A stretch of 64,000 nt of DNA from assembly GCA_964346765.1 (NCBI GenBank), contig CAYFWB010000003.1, forward strand, positions 85,333-149,332. Reading direction: 5' to 3'. This document shows, piece after piece, positions 25,676 through 33,402 of the stretch. This stretch comes from JBGSPQ01 sp964346765. Lineage in GTDB: Bacteria; Patescibacteriota; Gracilibacteria; UBA1369. The number at the start of each line of letters is the position of its first letter. The stretch's first letter is position 1. The position numbers were made by a program, and so were the translations under genes. Below the pieces are notes generated by a model, which worked only from the letters and a program-made list of their open reading frames with translations, ran no database searches and was not told the origin of the DNA.

Positions 25676-26437
25676 CTATTCGAGCTTTTGAAGCATTTGC
25701 TGCGCCTCTTCATTTTCCGGATAAGCCAGCAGTATTTCACTTAAAAGTTGTTTCGCTTCCGCGATCATATCTTTATCTATGTAAAAATGAGCCAGCGTGA
25801 GTAGATAATCCAGGTTTTCCGGATCCATTTCAACGGCTCTTTTAAAATTATCCAAAGCTTCTTCCAGTTCTTCCAATTCATATAGAATCTGAGCCAGACT
25901 AAAGAAACGCGCCGGTCTGGAACTATCCATTTCAATGGCTTTTTTATAAAAAATTTTTGCTTCAGCAAGCTTTTTCTGACTAAAAAGCGCCATCCCCAGA
26001 TTACTGTAATAAGCGGGATCATCGGTAATCGTGGCCACAAGTTTTCTATAAATGCTCTCAGCCTTACCATATTGAGCCTGTCTCAAGTAAATCATGCCCA
26101 GATGTTTGTGAGCTTCAATCGAACTTGGGTCCAGCGCCAGTGCCTGAATAGTCAGCTTTTCAGCCATCCGTATATCTCCTTTATTCAGTTGAATTACAGC
26201 TTTTTTTATGAAACTGTCCGCTTTCGCCAGTTTTTTAGAATCGGATTCATCGCGCGGCGGAATAATCTCATCCACTGTCAATTCATTAGTTTGCAGTGTT
26301 GTGTCATGACGAAAAAAAAATTTTTTCCTGAACAATACAGCGCTTAAGGTGGTATTTTTTTCGACTATAAAATAACGCCTGAAAAAAATAACAAGCAGTA
26401 TTAAAAGGCCTCCCAGAATAATAATTAATTTAATCAT
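25676..26437 (-). CDS. TPR-repeat membrane protein
   Basis: 253 residues. One N-terminal membrane helix (about 2-22, IKLIIILGGLLILLVIFFRR) and then, from about residue 80, at least four tandem tetratricopeptide repeats with the expected spacing (ALDPSSIEAHKHLGMIYLRQ, DDPAYYSNLGMALFSQKKLA, DSSRPARFFSLAQILYELEE, DPENLDYLLTLAHFYIDKDM). A scaffold for protein contacts at the cytoplasmic membrane. Start overlaps the holB stop by 4 bases (ATGA), so they are coupled. Precise role unknown. Confidence 0.9.
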   Translation of the reverse strand: MIKLIIILGGLLILLVIFFRRYFIVEKNTTLSAVLFRKKFFFRHDTTLQTNELTVDEIIPPRDESDSKKLAKADSFIKKAVIQLNKGDIRMAEKLTIQALALDPSSIEAHKHLGMIYLRQAQYGKAESIYRKLVATITDDPAYYSNLGMALFSQKKLAEAKIFYKKAIEMDSSRPARFFSLAQILYELEELEEALDNFKRAVEMDPENLDYLLTLAHFYIDKDMIAEAKQLLSEILLAYPENEEAQQMLQKLE

Positions 26438-27369
26438 ATTGTTAGTATCAAATTTTCAAGCAGTAGTCTTAAATTAACGTTATTTTTCAAAAGTTTTCTG
26501 GCATCCTGCGTCTTTTGCAGTAATTTAACACATTTATCCAAAGATAACAGTGCGTTTTTGCCGGCGGCCGCGGCCAGCATTTCCCCTCTCACCACCAGTT
26601 CCAGCATCGCCAAAAACCTGTGCAACCTCTCCGCGCCATCGTCTTTGACGGCCGCGGCCAGCTCCGCGATATACATAAACTGCGCGGCTCTGTCATTCCC
26701 GGAAATTAGATTTTTCACGTCCGCATACAGTTTTTCATATTCACCCAAAGCCTTAGGATCATTCATCAGGCGAACAGCCGTACCGGGTCTGCCACCGGCA
26801 AATTGTCTTGCCTTTTCCACATCTCTGGCTTCCGCAAGCGGGAAACGCTCTCTAATCACCGCTTCAACATCCTCGTCATTCAGAACGGAAAACTGAATCA
26901 ACCGCACACGGGAAACAATTGTTGCTAAAACATCTTTCAGGTTTGAGGTCGTTAATAAAAACAAAACATTAGCCGGCGGATCTTCCAACGTTTTCAGCAT
27001 GGCATTCGCGGCGGTCGGTGTCATTCTTTCGATACTTTCCATCACCAAAATTTTATAATTCCCCGTCCCGGTCATGTTTACCTTTTCAATAACCTGTCTG
27101 ATCTGCTCGATTTTCACCTTTTCGCCATCATCTCTCAAAATCAAAGTGTCGCAGTGATAACCTTTTTCAATTTCTTTACATACATTGCACTGACCGCACA
27201 TTTCACTATCACATTGCAGGATTAAAGCCATATCAAGAGCGACGCGAAATTTACCCACTCCTGCGGGACCGGCCAGCAAATAAGCGTGCGCCGTCTTATT
27301 ACTCATCACGTCGCTCTCAAGCGACTTTAAAACCGCGTCATGCCCCTTGATTTGCCAGTTAAACTTCAA
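26434..27369 (-). CDS. holB: DNA polymerase III delta-prime subunit (clamp loader)
   Basis: 311 residues, TTG start at 27367-27369. AAA+ signatures: Walker A-like GPAGVGKFRVALDMAL, the four-Cys zinc module (CDSEMCGQCNVCKEIEKG), KILVMESIERMTPTAANAML (Walker B region), LEDPPANVLFLLTT and the sensor/arginine-finger SRVRLIQF. Delta-prime is the rigid stator of the clamp loader; an intact P-loop is unusual for it and more typical of tau/gamma, but overall length and lack of domain III favour HolB. Sits between murF and a TPR gene in one operon. Confidence 0.9.
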   Translation of the reverse strand: MKFNWQIKGHDAVLKSLESDVMSNKTAHAYLLAGPAGVGKFRVALDMALILQCDSEMCGQCNVCKEIEKGYHCDTLILRDDGEKVKIEQIRQVIEKVNMTGTGNYKILVMESIERMTPTAANAMLKTLEDPPANVLFLLTTSNLKDVLATIVSRVRLIQFSVLNDEDVEAVIRERFPLAEARDVEKARQFAGGRPGTAVRLMNDPKALGEYEKLYADVKNLISGNDRAAQFMYIAELAAAVKDDGAERLHRFLAMLELVVRGEMLAAAAGKNALLSLDKCVKLLQKTQDARKLLKNNVNLRLLLENLILTI

Positions 27370-27378
27370 CTTAATAAG

Positions 27379-28650
27379 TTAAGAAACTTTTTTCCATGTA
27401 TCTTCCTGCCTTGTAAGAAGGCTTACGGCTCTCCATGGCTCCTTCATGATTTTTTTAACCAGTCTTTCCAGCCTGATGCCGTTTTGTGAACCTTTTACCA
27501 TGACCGTATCCCCTTCTCTAAGTGTTGTTTTAACATAATCCGCCGCGCTGATTGCGTTGTCATAATGATGCAGGTCTTCTTTGTTAAAATCGGCATTCAA
27601 TGCGCCCTCTTCAAGCCAACGCGCTTCTTCCCCCACCAACACAATAATATCCGCCTTGTCCGCCGCGTAGGCTCCAAGTTCATTATGTTTCAACTCACTT
27701 ATCTGACCCAACTCGTTCATACTTCCGAGCACAGCGATTTTCCTTCCGGGCGCGACTTTTAAAACATCAAGAGCCTGTTTCATGGAATCCGGCGAAGCAT
27801 TATAAGAAGCGTCAATAATCACACTATCCTTAATTCCCTCAATCCGATTCATCCTACTCGGCGGCAGTTTAAAGTTTTTAAGGGCATCAACGGCTTCTTG
27901 CGGTGTAAAACCCTGAGTCAGGGCGGTTGCGATAGCGGGTAAAAGCACATAAGCTTGCGCCGCGCCCAATAAATCAAAATGAGCTTCCACTTCTTCACCT
28001 TTATATCCCAACTTTAGATCCAGACCATCAATCCCATAAGAAAGATCTAAAAGCCTTAGATCCGCCCATTCCGCGTGGCCGTAAAAAAATGCGTTGCAAT
28101 GCAAATTATGTTTAAAGGAAGCCAAATATCCATCATCGGCGTTTAAAATGGCGATCCCCTTTTGGGGCAGACTCAAAACAATTTTTTTCTTTTCGTTAAA
28201 AATATCATCCAGGTCGTTAAATTGCCCTTCAGATAAATGAACGGGCTTAATGTTGGTCATTACCGCGATTTGAGGTTTGGCCAGTTTTAAAAGCTGATCC
28301 ATGTCCCCCGGTTTGTCCACCCCCATCTCAATCACCAACATCTGCACTTGCCTTCCCCCAAAAAAAGCGTTCCAAACAGAACCCGACAAAGTTTTTAACC
28401 ATTTCCACAGAGAAGAAAAACCGGAGCGCTGTTCAAGTATGGCTAATGGAAGTCCGAATTCGGTGTTATAGCTTTTTTCGCTTTTATTAACCTGATACCT
28501 GTGTTGCAAAATTTCATAAACCGCTTCTTTGGTACTAGTTTTGCCGATCGATCCTGTAATGCCGATAATAAAAAGGCGCAGTCTTTTTAGTCTGATACGC
28601 GCCAGACTGGTCAAAAAATTTAAAATCCATTTTTTTATAATCTTTTTCAT
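27379..28650 (-). CDS. murF: UDP-N-acetylmuramoyl-tripeptide--D-alanyl-D-alanine ligase
   Basis: 423 residues. Mur ligase order is complete: N-terminal P-loop GITGSIGKTSTKEAVYEI, KSEKSYNTEFGLPL (acceptor-binding), VIEMGVDKPGDMDQLLKLAK, TNIKPVHLSEG with the conserved His, and the C-terminal VIDASYNASPDSMKQAL and VLGSMNELGQ, typical of MurF. It adds D-Ala-D-Ala to the peptidoglycan stem. The usual N-terminal substrate domain is short; the protein starts almost directly with a hydrophobic/basic lead and the central ATPase domain, so the N-terminal domain appears reduced. First gene of a three-gene operon with holB and a TPR protein. Confidence 0.92.
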   Translation of the reverse strand: MKKIIKKWILNFLTSLARIRLKRLRLFIIGITGSIGKTSTKEAVYEILQHRYQVNKSEKSYNTEFGLPLAILEQRSGFSSLWKWLKTLSGSVWNAFFGGRQVQMLVIEMGVDKPGDMDQLLKLAKPQIAVMTNIKPVHLSEGQFNDLDDIFNEKKKIVLSLPQKGIAILNADDGYLASFKHNLHCNAFFYGHAEWADLRLLDLSYGIDGLDLKLGYKGEEVEAHFDLLGAAQAYVLLPAIATALTQGFTPQEAVDALKNFKLPPSRMNRIEGIKDSVIIDASYNASPDSMKQALDVLKVAPGRKIAVLGSMNELGQISELKHNELGAYAADKADIIVLVGEEARWLEEGALNADFNKEDLHHYDNAISAADYVKTTLREGDTVMVKGSQNGIRLERLVKKIMKEPWRAVSLLTRQEDTWKKVS

Positions 28651-28782
28651 GCTAACCGCATTTTACGGGAAAAGGCCACAAATTCAATTTACACTCAACA
28701 GATTATGCTTTCAATTAACTTGAAAGAGGGGCTGAAAAGTACCAAAATAAAGGCGAAAAAGCAATAACATTAACCATTCATC

Positions 28783-29493
28783 ATGAAAAAATCATTAATC
28801 GTTTCAATCATGCAAATCCTTTCTTTAAGTCTTTTAACGCTTTTTTTAAGCGGATGCGCCGAACAGGCTAAAGCGCCCATAACGGAAGACAAGATTGATC
28901 AATCAGCTGTCAGTGAGCAAGCAAATGTTGACAATGAAGCGGAAATTAATGAACAAGCAGTTGTGGATTCGAATTTTGACCAGCTGGCACCACCGGTGGC
29001 GGGCGACAAAATTGCAGTGATTGACACTGATTATGGCACAATTAAAGTCAAATTGTTTACGGATTTAACTCCGGAAATGACTAAAAACTTTGAAGAACTG
29101 GCCAATGCCGGTAATTATAACGGTGTCCCTTTCCACCGCGTTATGAAAGATTTTATGATCCAGACCGGGGACTTCACGAAGAAAAATGGAACAGGAGGTT
29201 ACAGCTATAAGGGCATAGGAACAATGCTGGATGACGAAATAACGCCCGCCCTTAAACATCTTTACGGCACCGTCTCAATGGCAAACAGCGGCCCCGATAC
29301 CAACGGCAGTCAGTTTTTCATCGTTACCAACGAAAGGGGAGCGTCCTTTTTGGACGGTGGATACACTGTTTTCGGTCAAGTATATGAAGGAATGGATGTG
29401 GCTGAAAGAATAGAAGCTCTACAAATACCGGACACAGAACAACCATCCGAATTGGTAAACATGACAAAGGTGGAAGTAATCCCTTTTGAATAA
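28783..29493 (+). CDS. Peptidyl-prolyl cis-trans isomerase lipoprotein (cyclophilin type)
   Basis: 236 residues. Lipobox LFLSGC (Cys24 approx.) followed by an acidic/Gln-rich spacer to about residue 70, then a full cyclophilin domain: IDTDYGTIKVKLFTDLTPEM, GVPFHRVMKDFMIQTGDFT (active-site FHRV and QTGD), YGTVSMANSGPDTNGSQFFI and FLDGGYTVFGQVYEGMDVAE. Catalyses proline isomerisation of exported proteins, anchored on the outside of the membrane. Divergent from murF. Confidence 0.95.
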   Translation: MKKSLIVSIMQILSLSLLTLFLSGCAEQAKAPITEDKIDQSAVSEQANVDNEAEINEQAVVDSNFDQLAPPVAGDKIAVIDTDYGTIKVKLFTDLTPEMTKNFEELANAGNYNGVPFHRVMKDFMIQTGDFTKKNGTGGYSYKGIGTMLDDEITPALKHLYGTVSMANSGPDTNGSQFFIVTNERGASFLDGGYTVFGQVYEGMDVAERIEALQIPDTEQPSELVNMTKVEVIPFE

Positions 29494-29526
29494 TGGAAAA
29501 AGTAACGAAGAATTTGTCATCAAGCA

Positions 29527-29555
29527 TTGACAAAAACAGGAAAAAGTGGATAATA
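29527..29555 (+). promoter_or_regulatory. Promoter of the GNAT gene
   Basis: TTGACA (29527-29532), 17-base spacer, ATAATA (29550-29555; TAATAA with an 18-base spacer). The ATG at 29576 lies 20 bases downstream. Confidence 0.5.
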
Positions 29556-29575
29556 AACATCCATAATTAACTTAG

Positions 29576-30454
29576 ATGGAAAAAGATCTTCTTTCATCTC
29601 CTATCAAAAAAGCACAAGGAGAAAATATTACCTATATAGATGAAGCGCATGACGATCACTTGATACGTCGGGTTCAGCCCGATGAGCTTAGCAAGTATAT
29701 ACATGGTAAAATAATGAGCGAGACGGGTGTGGACATAATGGCCCCGGCGCGAGGTACGGAGGAAATAGCCAAACAACTGCGGAAAGATGTTCAAACAGTT
29801 ATTAACCAGGTACGCAGAGAAGTGATTTGGGGTGTTTTCAGTCATTCCGGAAGACTTAGAAAAATGTTCGAAGTGGGAACAGTCAGAAGATTAGCCACAA
29901 GACAAGATGCCAAGGCATTCAAAAATTTATTTTTGACCGGTTTGAAAGATGAGCCGGAAAAATTCGGATCATCTTTCAATAGTGTGAGCCGGCAGTCCAT
30001 GGATGAAATCCAGAGCTTTCTTAATCAAAATTATGTTATTGGCGTCAGTCACAGTTATGGATTTACCGAAAAACCGGAGCCGGCATTACATAAGCTTGTT
30101 GGAATAGGAGCTGTCATGAAAGAAGAGGGGAAGCGCAGTCATATTGCCACAATGGGGAAATTATATGTTAGAAAGGAGCATCGTCTGCGCGGCCTGGGGC
30201 AACAACTTGCCGAAGACAGACTTGCTTACGTAGCCAACGAAAAAGATATTATGCAAATAAATATTATCGTTACCGCCACCAACAAACGCGTTATAGAGTG
30301 GTATGAAAAGATGGGATTTGAAAGAGGCGCCGTTATGCCGAACCAAATGATCGTGGACGGGCAATCATACGACTGGGTTCCACTGTATCTTGATCTTGGA
30401 GAATACCGCCACAGTTACATAAAAACCGCTTTATCCGGCGGCAAATTTACCTAA
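29576..30454 (+). CDS. GNAT family N-acetyltransferase
   Basis: 292 residues. The first 100 residues are an extra polar helical region; the acetyltransferase fold occupies about 100-280. Motif A is MGKLYVRKEHRLRGLGQQLA (R/QxxGxG/A acetyl-CoA loop), followed by INIIVTATNKRVIEWYEKMG and FERGAV, the usual GNAT motif B with the N...Y pair. Substrate cannot be inferred. The last 8 bases overlap the 3' end of rplT, which converges from the right. Confidence 0.85.
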   Translation: MEKDLLSSPIKKAQGENITYIDEAHDDHLIRRVQPDELSKYIHGKIMSETGVDIMAPARGTEEIAKQLRKDVQTVINQVRREVIWGVFSHSGRLRKMFEVGTVRRLATRQDAKAFKNLFLTGLKDEPEKFGSSFNSVSRQSMDEIQSFLNQNYVIGVSHSYGFTEKPEPALHKLVGIGAVMKEEGKRSHIATMGKLYVRKEHRLRGLGQQLAEDRLAYVANEKDIMQINIIVTATNKRVIEWYEKMGFERGAVMPNQMIVDGQSYDWVPLYLDLGEYRHSYIKTALSGGKFT

Positions 30455-30803
30455 GCTCCGCTTTGGCGGTCTCAACAACCTGTTTAAAAATTTCAGGATT
30501 ATTAACCGCAAGGTCGGCCAGAATTTTTCTGTCCACGGTAACTTTCGCTTTCAGAAGACCATGCGTAAACCGGCTGTAATTAATACCTTCCGCTCTGCAT
30601 GCGGCGTTAATTCTGGTAATCCAAAGTTTTCTAAAATCTCTCTTTTTTCTTTTTCTGCCGATATAAGCGTTTTGTCCCGCTTTTGACAACGCGTTTTTGG
30701 CCGCTCTGTAAAGTTTGTTTCTTAGGCCTCTAAAACCTTTTGTCTTGGCTAAAATTTTTTTATGTTTTCTGTGGGTTGCTTTACCCCCTTTTACTCTGGT
30801 CAT
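30447..30803 (-). CDS. rplT: 50S ribosomal protein L20
   Basis: 118 residues, standard length. Conserved segments: TRVKGGKATHRKHKKILAKT, KGFRGLRNKLYRAAKNALSK, RKRKKRDFRKLWITRINAAC and LADLAVNNPEIFKQVV. L20 is an early 23S rRNA assembly protein and, in many bacteria, an autogenous repressor of the infC-rpmI-rplT operon. Last gene of that operon here. Confidence 0.98.
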   Translation of the reverse strand: MTRVKGGKATHRKHKKILAKTKGFRGLRNKLYRAAKNALSKAGQNAYIGRKRKKRDFRKLWITRINAACRAEGINYSRFTHGLLKAKVTVDRKILADLAVNNPEIFKQVVETAKAELR

Positions 30804-30808
30804 GGCTA

Positions 30809-31006
30809 TTATTTCTTATAAGGTAGAAGTTTAATTATATTGGCTTCATTGCCGAGCGTTGTTGGTTTACCGCCCGGATACGCGTTTTTCTGACGTTTCG
30901 ACTTATTGATAAGAAGATGGTTCTTGCATGATTTCTGCAGGCGAATTTTTTTTGTGCCCGTGAATTTAATTCTCTTTTTTGTGGAACTGTGTGATTTTAA
31001 TTTCAT
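30809..31006 (-). CDS. rpmI: 50S ribosomal protein L35
   Basis: 65 residues: MKLKSHSSTKKRIKFTGTKK, the conserved basic N-terminus, and KNHLLINKSKRQKN, the L35 signature. Lies between infC and rplT with 5 and 18 base spacings, the canonical order. Confidence 0.97.
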   Translation of the reverse strand: MKLKSHSSTKKRIKFTGTKKIRLQKSCKNHLLINKSKRQKNAYPGGKPTTLGNEANIIKLLPYKK

Positions 31007-31024
31007 GGTACTGATTATTTGAAA

Positions 31025-31537
31025 TTATTTTTGTAACGGTGTAAGAATCATAAACATTGTGTTCCCCTGTCTCTTCGGACCCTGATCTTTGTGGGCTATA
31101 TCTTTCAACGAATCATAGAATAAATCAAGCTTTTCTTTGGCGATGTCACTGTAGGCCGCCTCCCTGCCCCTGAAAACAAGTGTGATTTTAACGCTGTTTC
31201 TGTCCTCAATAAACTGTCTTGCCTGGCGTATTTTGGTTTCAATATCGTGTTTGTCGATCCTGAACGTTATGCGGATACCTTTCATTTCGGCCTGCTTTTG
31301 CATCCTTTTATGTTTCTGATCGATTTTATTTTGTCGATACAGATATTTGCCGTAATCCAGAATCTTGCAAACCGGAGGATTCGCCTTGGGGGCAACCTCG
31401 ACCAGGTCCAGTTCCGCTTCACGTGCTATACGTAGCGCTTCTTCTATTGGCTTTTCGCCCAACTGATTGTCGTCCTCATCAATAAGACGTACAACCTGCG
31501 CTCTGATCGCCTGATTAGTTCTTTGCCGTTTACTGAT
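31025..31537 (-). CDS. infC: Translation initiation factor IF-3, probable ATC start
   Basis: 170 residues if started at the ATC at 31535-31537. The first conventional start (TTG at 31462) would remove the conserved N-terminal segment; upstream codons read SKRQRTNQAIRAQVVRLIDE then DDNQLGEKPIEEAL, collinear with the N-terminus of IF-3. The only stop-free codons above it are AGC TAT ATC AGT after an in-frame TAA, leaving ATC as the best initiator. infC is known for AUU/AUC starts that allow IF-3 to repress its own synthesis. C-domain motifs: ANPPVCKILDYGKYLYRQ and RIDKHDIETKIRQARQFIED. First gene of infC-rpmI-rplT. Confidence 0.92.
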   Translation of the reverse strand: MSKRQRTNQAIRAQVVRLIDEDDNQLGEKPIEEALRIAREAELDLVEVAPKANPPVCKILDYGKYLYRQNKIDQKHKRMQKQAEMKGIRITFRIDKHDIETKIRQARQFIEDRNSVKITLVFRGREAAYSDIAKEKLDLFYDSLKDIAHKDQGPKRQGNTMFMILTPLQK

Positions 31538-31571
31538 ATAGCTTTAATTACAGAATAAAAACAGCTTACTG

Positions 31572-31600
31572 ATATTAGGTAAATGCCGTTAATATGTCAA
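31572..31600 (-). promoter_or_regulatory. infC operon promoter
   Basis: Minus strand TTGACA (31595-31600), 17-base spacer, TAATAT (31572-31577). Expected transcript start near 31565 gives a leader under 30 nt before the ATC, too short for an L20 leader pseudoknot of the E. coli or B. subtilis type. Confidence 0.65.
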
Positions 31601-31643
31601 TAAAAAGATAACTGTTTTGCGGATAAATAAAGGGCAAATATGA

Positions 31644-31679
31644 TTTCACCCGCACGGGCTTGACATTTGCGCGGTGAAA
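31644..31679. other. Imperfect hairpin upstream of dxr and infC
   Basis: TTTCACC (31644-31650) pairs with GGTGAAA (31673-31679), extended inward by CGC/GCG across a one-base bulge, with a 15-base loop containing TTGACA. It lies upstream of the infC promoter and 65 bases before dxr; it could belong to the dxr leader or be an operator. Confidence 0.35.
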
Positions 31680-31743
31680 AACGAAGATAGACACTGTCTT
31701 TCAGACATAAACAGAAGAATACTTTACATATTCTTACATTTAA

Positions 31744-32826
31744 ATGGCGGGAAATATAACGATTATCGGATCGACCGGTTCGGTTGGACGGCAAACCTTG
31801 GAAGTTATCAAAAATCATCCTGCAAACTGGCGAGTTTTCGCTTTGGCGGCGTATTCCAATGCTCAGCTTCTTGTCGAACAGATACTTGAGTTTAGTCCAA
31901 AAATTGTCGCCATTTTCGATCAAACGAAAGTGCCTGAATTAAAAGGCAGCTTAACTACGATTTCCAAAGAAAAAAGACCGGAAATAGTTACCGGCGTTAA
32001 GGGTTGGGAATCGGCATGTATCCATCCCAAAGCCGACAAAATTATATTCGCTTCATCCGGAGTGACAGCTTTACCTGCGCTTTATAAAGCCATTGAAGCA
32101 AACAAGAAAATAGCCCTGGCCAACAAAGAAATGATTGTGGAAGAAGGGGGAAAAATTATGTCATTTGCCAAGAAACACGGAGTCCGAATAATACCCATAG
32201 ATTCCGAACATTCCGCGATTTTCCAATGCATGCAAGGCGAAAACCCGGATTCGATAGAAAAACTGATTCTCACCTGCTCGGGCGGGCCTTTTTATGGAAA
32301 AAGCAAAGAAGAATTAGCCGGTGTTACAGTTAAACAGGCACTCAATCATCCCAAATGGAAAATGGGCGACAAAATCAGTATAGACAGCGCTACACTGATG
32401 AATAAAGCGTTGGAAGTAATTGAAGCCGGATATTTATTTGAAATTAATGAGGATAAAATTCAAGTGTTAATCCATCCCGAGTGCATTGTTCATTCCATGG
32501 TTCAATTTAAAGACGGATCGGTAAAAGCGCAATTGGGCGCACCGGACATGAAAATCCCGATCACCTATGCGCTCTCATATCCCGAGAGGATTTATGCAAA
32601 CCGGCCACGGATGAATTTGGCCGACATTGGAACGTTGACTTTTAAACCGTACTGCAAAGAAACATTCAAAGGGCCGGATTTGGCTGTTAAAGCACTCAGG
32701 AAAAAAGGGAAAGCGCCGGCTGCATTAAATCGCGCTAACAATGTTGCTGTTAAAAGGTTTTTACAGGGTGAGATAGCTTTTTCAGAGATTTATGATTCAA
32801 TTGAAAACGCACTAAGAGAGGCATAA
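31744..32826 (+). CDS. dxr: 1-deoxy-D-xylulose 5-phosphate reductoisomerase
   Basis: 360 residues. NADPH-binding ITIIGSTGSVGRQTLEVIKN, ALANKEMIVEEGGKIM, metal and substrate motifs DSEHSAIFQCMQG, LTCSGGPFYGKSKEEL, DSATLMNKALEVIEAGYLFE and HPECIVHSMVQFKDGSVKAQ are all intact. Converts DXP to 2-C-methyl-D-erythritol 4-phosphate, the first committed MEP-pathway step. About 30 residues shorter than E. coli Dxr, mainly in the C-terminal helical domain. Next enzymes (ispDF, ispE) lie at 44412 and 52651. Confidence 0.97.
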   Translation: MAGNITIIGSTGSVGRQTLEVIKNHPANWRVFALAAYSNAQLLVEQILEFSPKIVAIFDQTKVPELKGSLTTISKEKRPEIVTGVKGWESACIHPKADKIIFASSGVTALPALYKAIEANKKIALANKEMIVEEGGKIMSFAKKHGVRIIPIDSEHSAIFQCMQGENPDSIEKLILTCSGGPFYGKSKEELAGVTVKQALNHPKWKMGDKISIDSATLMNKALEVIEAGYLFEINEDKIQVLIHPECIVHSMVQFKDGSVKAQLGAPDMKIPITYALSYPERIYANRPRMNLADIGTLTFKPYCKETFKGPDLAVKALRKKGKAPAALNRANNVAVKRFLQGEIAFSEIYDSIENALREA

Positions 32827-32832
32827 CAGCCC

Positions 32833-33126
32833 TTATATCTCCAACAGATCCCGTGTGCTGTCCAAGCCGTTATCATCGGGAATAACCGGGCCGTTAATTG
32901 AATCTTGAGACTTTTTGCCGATCAACTCATCCGCCTTTGCCGGATTTACCCTGCTCATAAGCTTACCATCAACCATTATCGTGGGCGACTTGCTGCACAT
33001 ACCCATACAGCAACTTGTGGAAAGACTAATATCTTTATGCCTTTTCAATCTTTTTAAGATTTCTTTGGAATGATTTCTGCTACAGTTCGCTCCCATGCAA
33101 ACTTTGACCTCTTTTTTTTCCGCCAT
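32833..33126 (-). CDS. Small [2Fe-2S] thioredoxin-like ferredoxin
   Basis: 97 residues. KVCMGANCSRN (CxxxxC) and STSCCMGMCSKSPTIMVDGK (CxxxC) place four Cys as in the NuoE C-terminal/thioredoxin-like 2Fe-2S ferredoxins, followed by the typical PTIMVDGKLMSRV strand. The last 25 residues are an acidic extension without homology. It probably transfers electrons to a soluble partner; no NuoF/hydrogenase gene is adjacent. Convergent with dxr, 6 bases apart. Confidence 0.85.
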   Translation of the reverse strand: MAEKKEVKVCMGANCSRNHSKEILKRLKRHKDISLSTSCCMGMCSKSPTIMVDGKLMSRVNPAKADELIGKKSQDSINGPVIPDDNGLDSTRDLLEI

Positions 33127-33204
33127 TAGCGAGTATGAAAAAAATTAAGATTTGATAGATTCTTTTAACATGAAGACAAGCAGATAAGCAATAGCGGCTT
33201 CGGC

Positions 33205-33228
33205 GCGGGGGCACGCCACCTCCCCCGC
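33205..33228. repeat. GC-rich hairpin
   Basis: GCGGGGG (33205-33211) and CCCCCGC (33222-33228) flank the 10-base loop cacgccacct in an otherwise AT-rich 276-base intergenic stretch. No T-run follows on either strand, so it does not look like a terminator. The loop shares the 9-mer GGGCACGCC (with its flank) with the second palindromic unit inside ispDF. Confidence 0.45.
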
Positions 33229-33329
33229 AACAAGATAAATATGTAGTCTGATATATCTCTATAAAAACATATAAAACGACAAAAAAAAACTTAAGCAAGT
33301 CCAACATGCAAATATATTAAACAACATAG

Positions 33330-33358
33330 TTTATAAATTTAGCAAACTATGATATAAT
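33330..33358 (+). promoter_or_regulatory. Promoter of the first fibre-like protein gene
   Basis: TTTATA (33330-33335), 17-base spacer, TATAAT (33353-33358). Transcript would start about 37 bases before the GTG at 33403. Confidence 0.5.
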
Positions 33359-33402
33359 TTAGAAATAAAAAAATAAAAAAAGTCGGTACAAAAAGAAACA
33401 AA

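Noticed and set aside
31597..31923. 108-codon minus-strand frame upstream of infC
   Set aside because: It overlaps the dxr start antisense and spans the infC promoter region; no homology seen.
33205..33228. Rho-independent terminator for dxr or the 2Fe-2S gene
   Set aside because: It has a strong GC stem but no T-run on either strand and lies upstream, not downstream, of the 2Fe-2S gene.
33080..33307. 75-codon minus-strand frame over the 33205 hairpin
   Set aside because: It overlaps the 2Fe-2S protein start in another frame and its only feature is the translated hairpin (GGGGVPPRRS).
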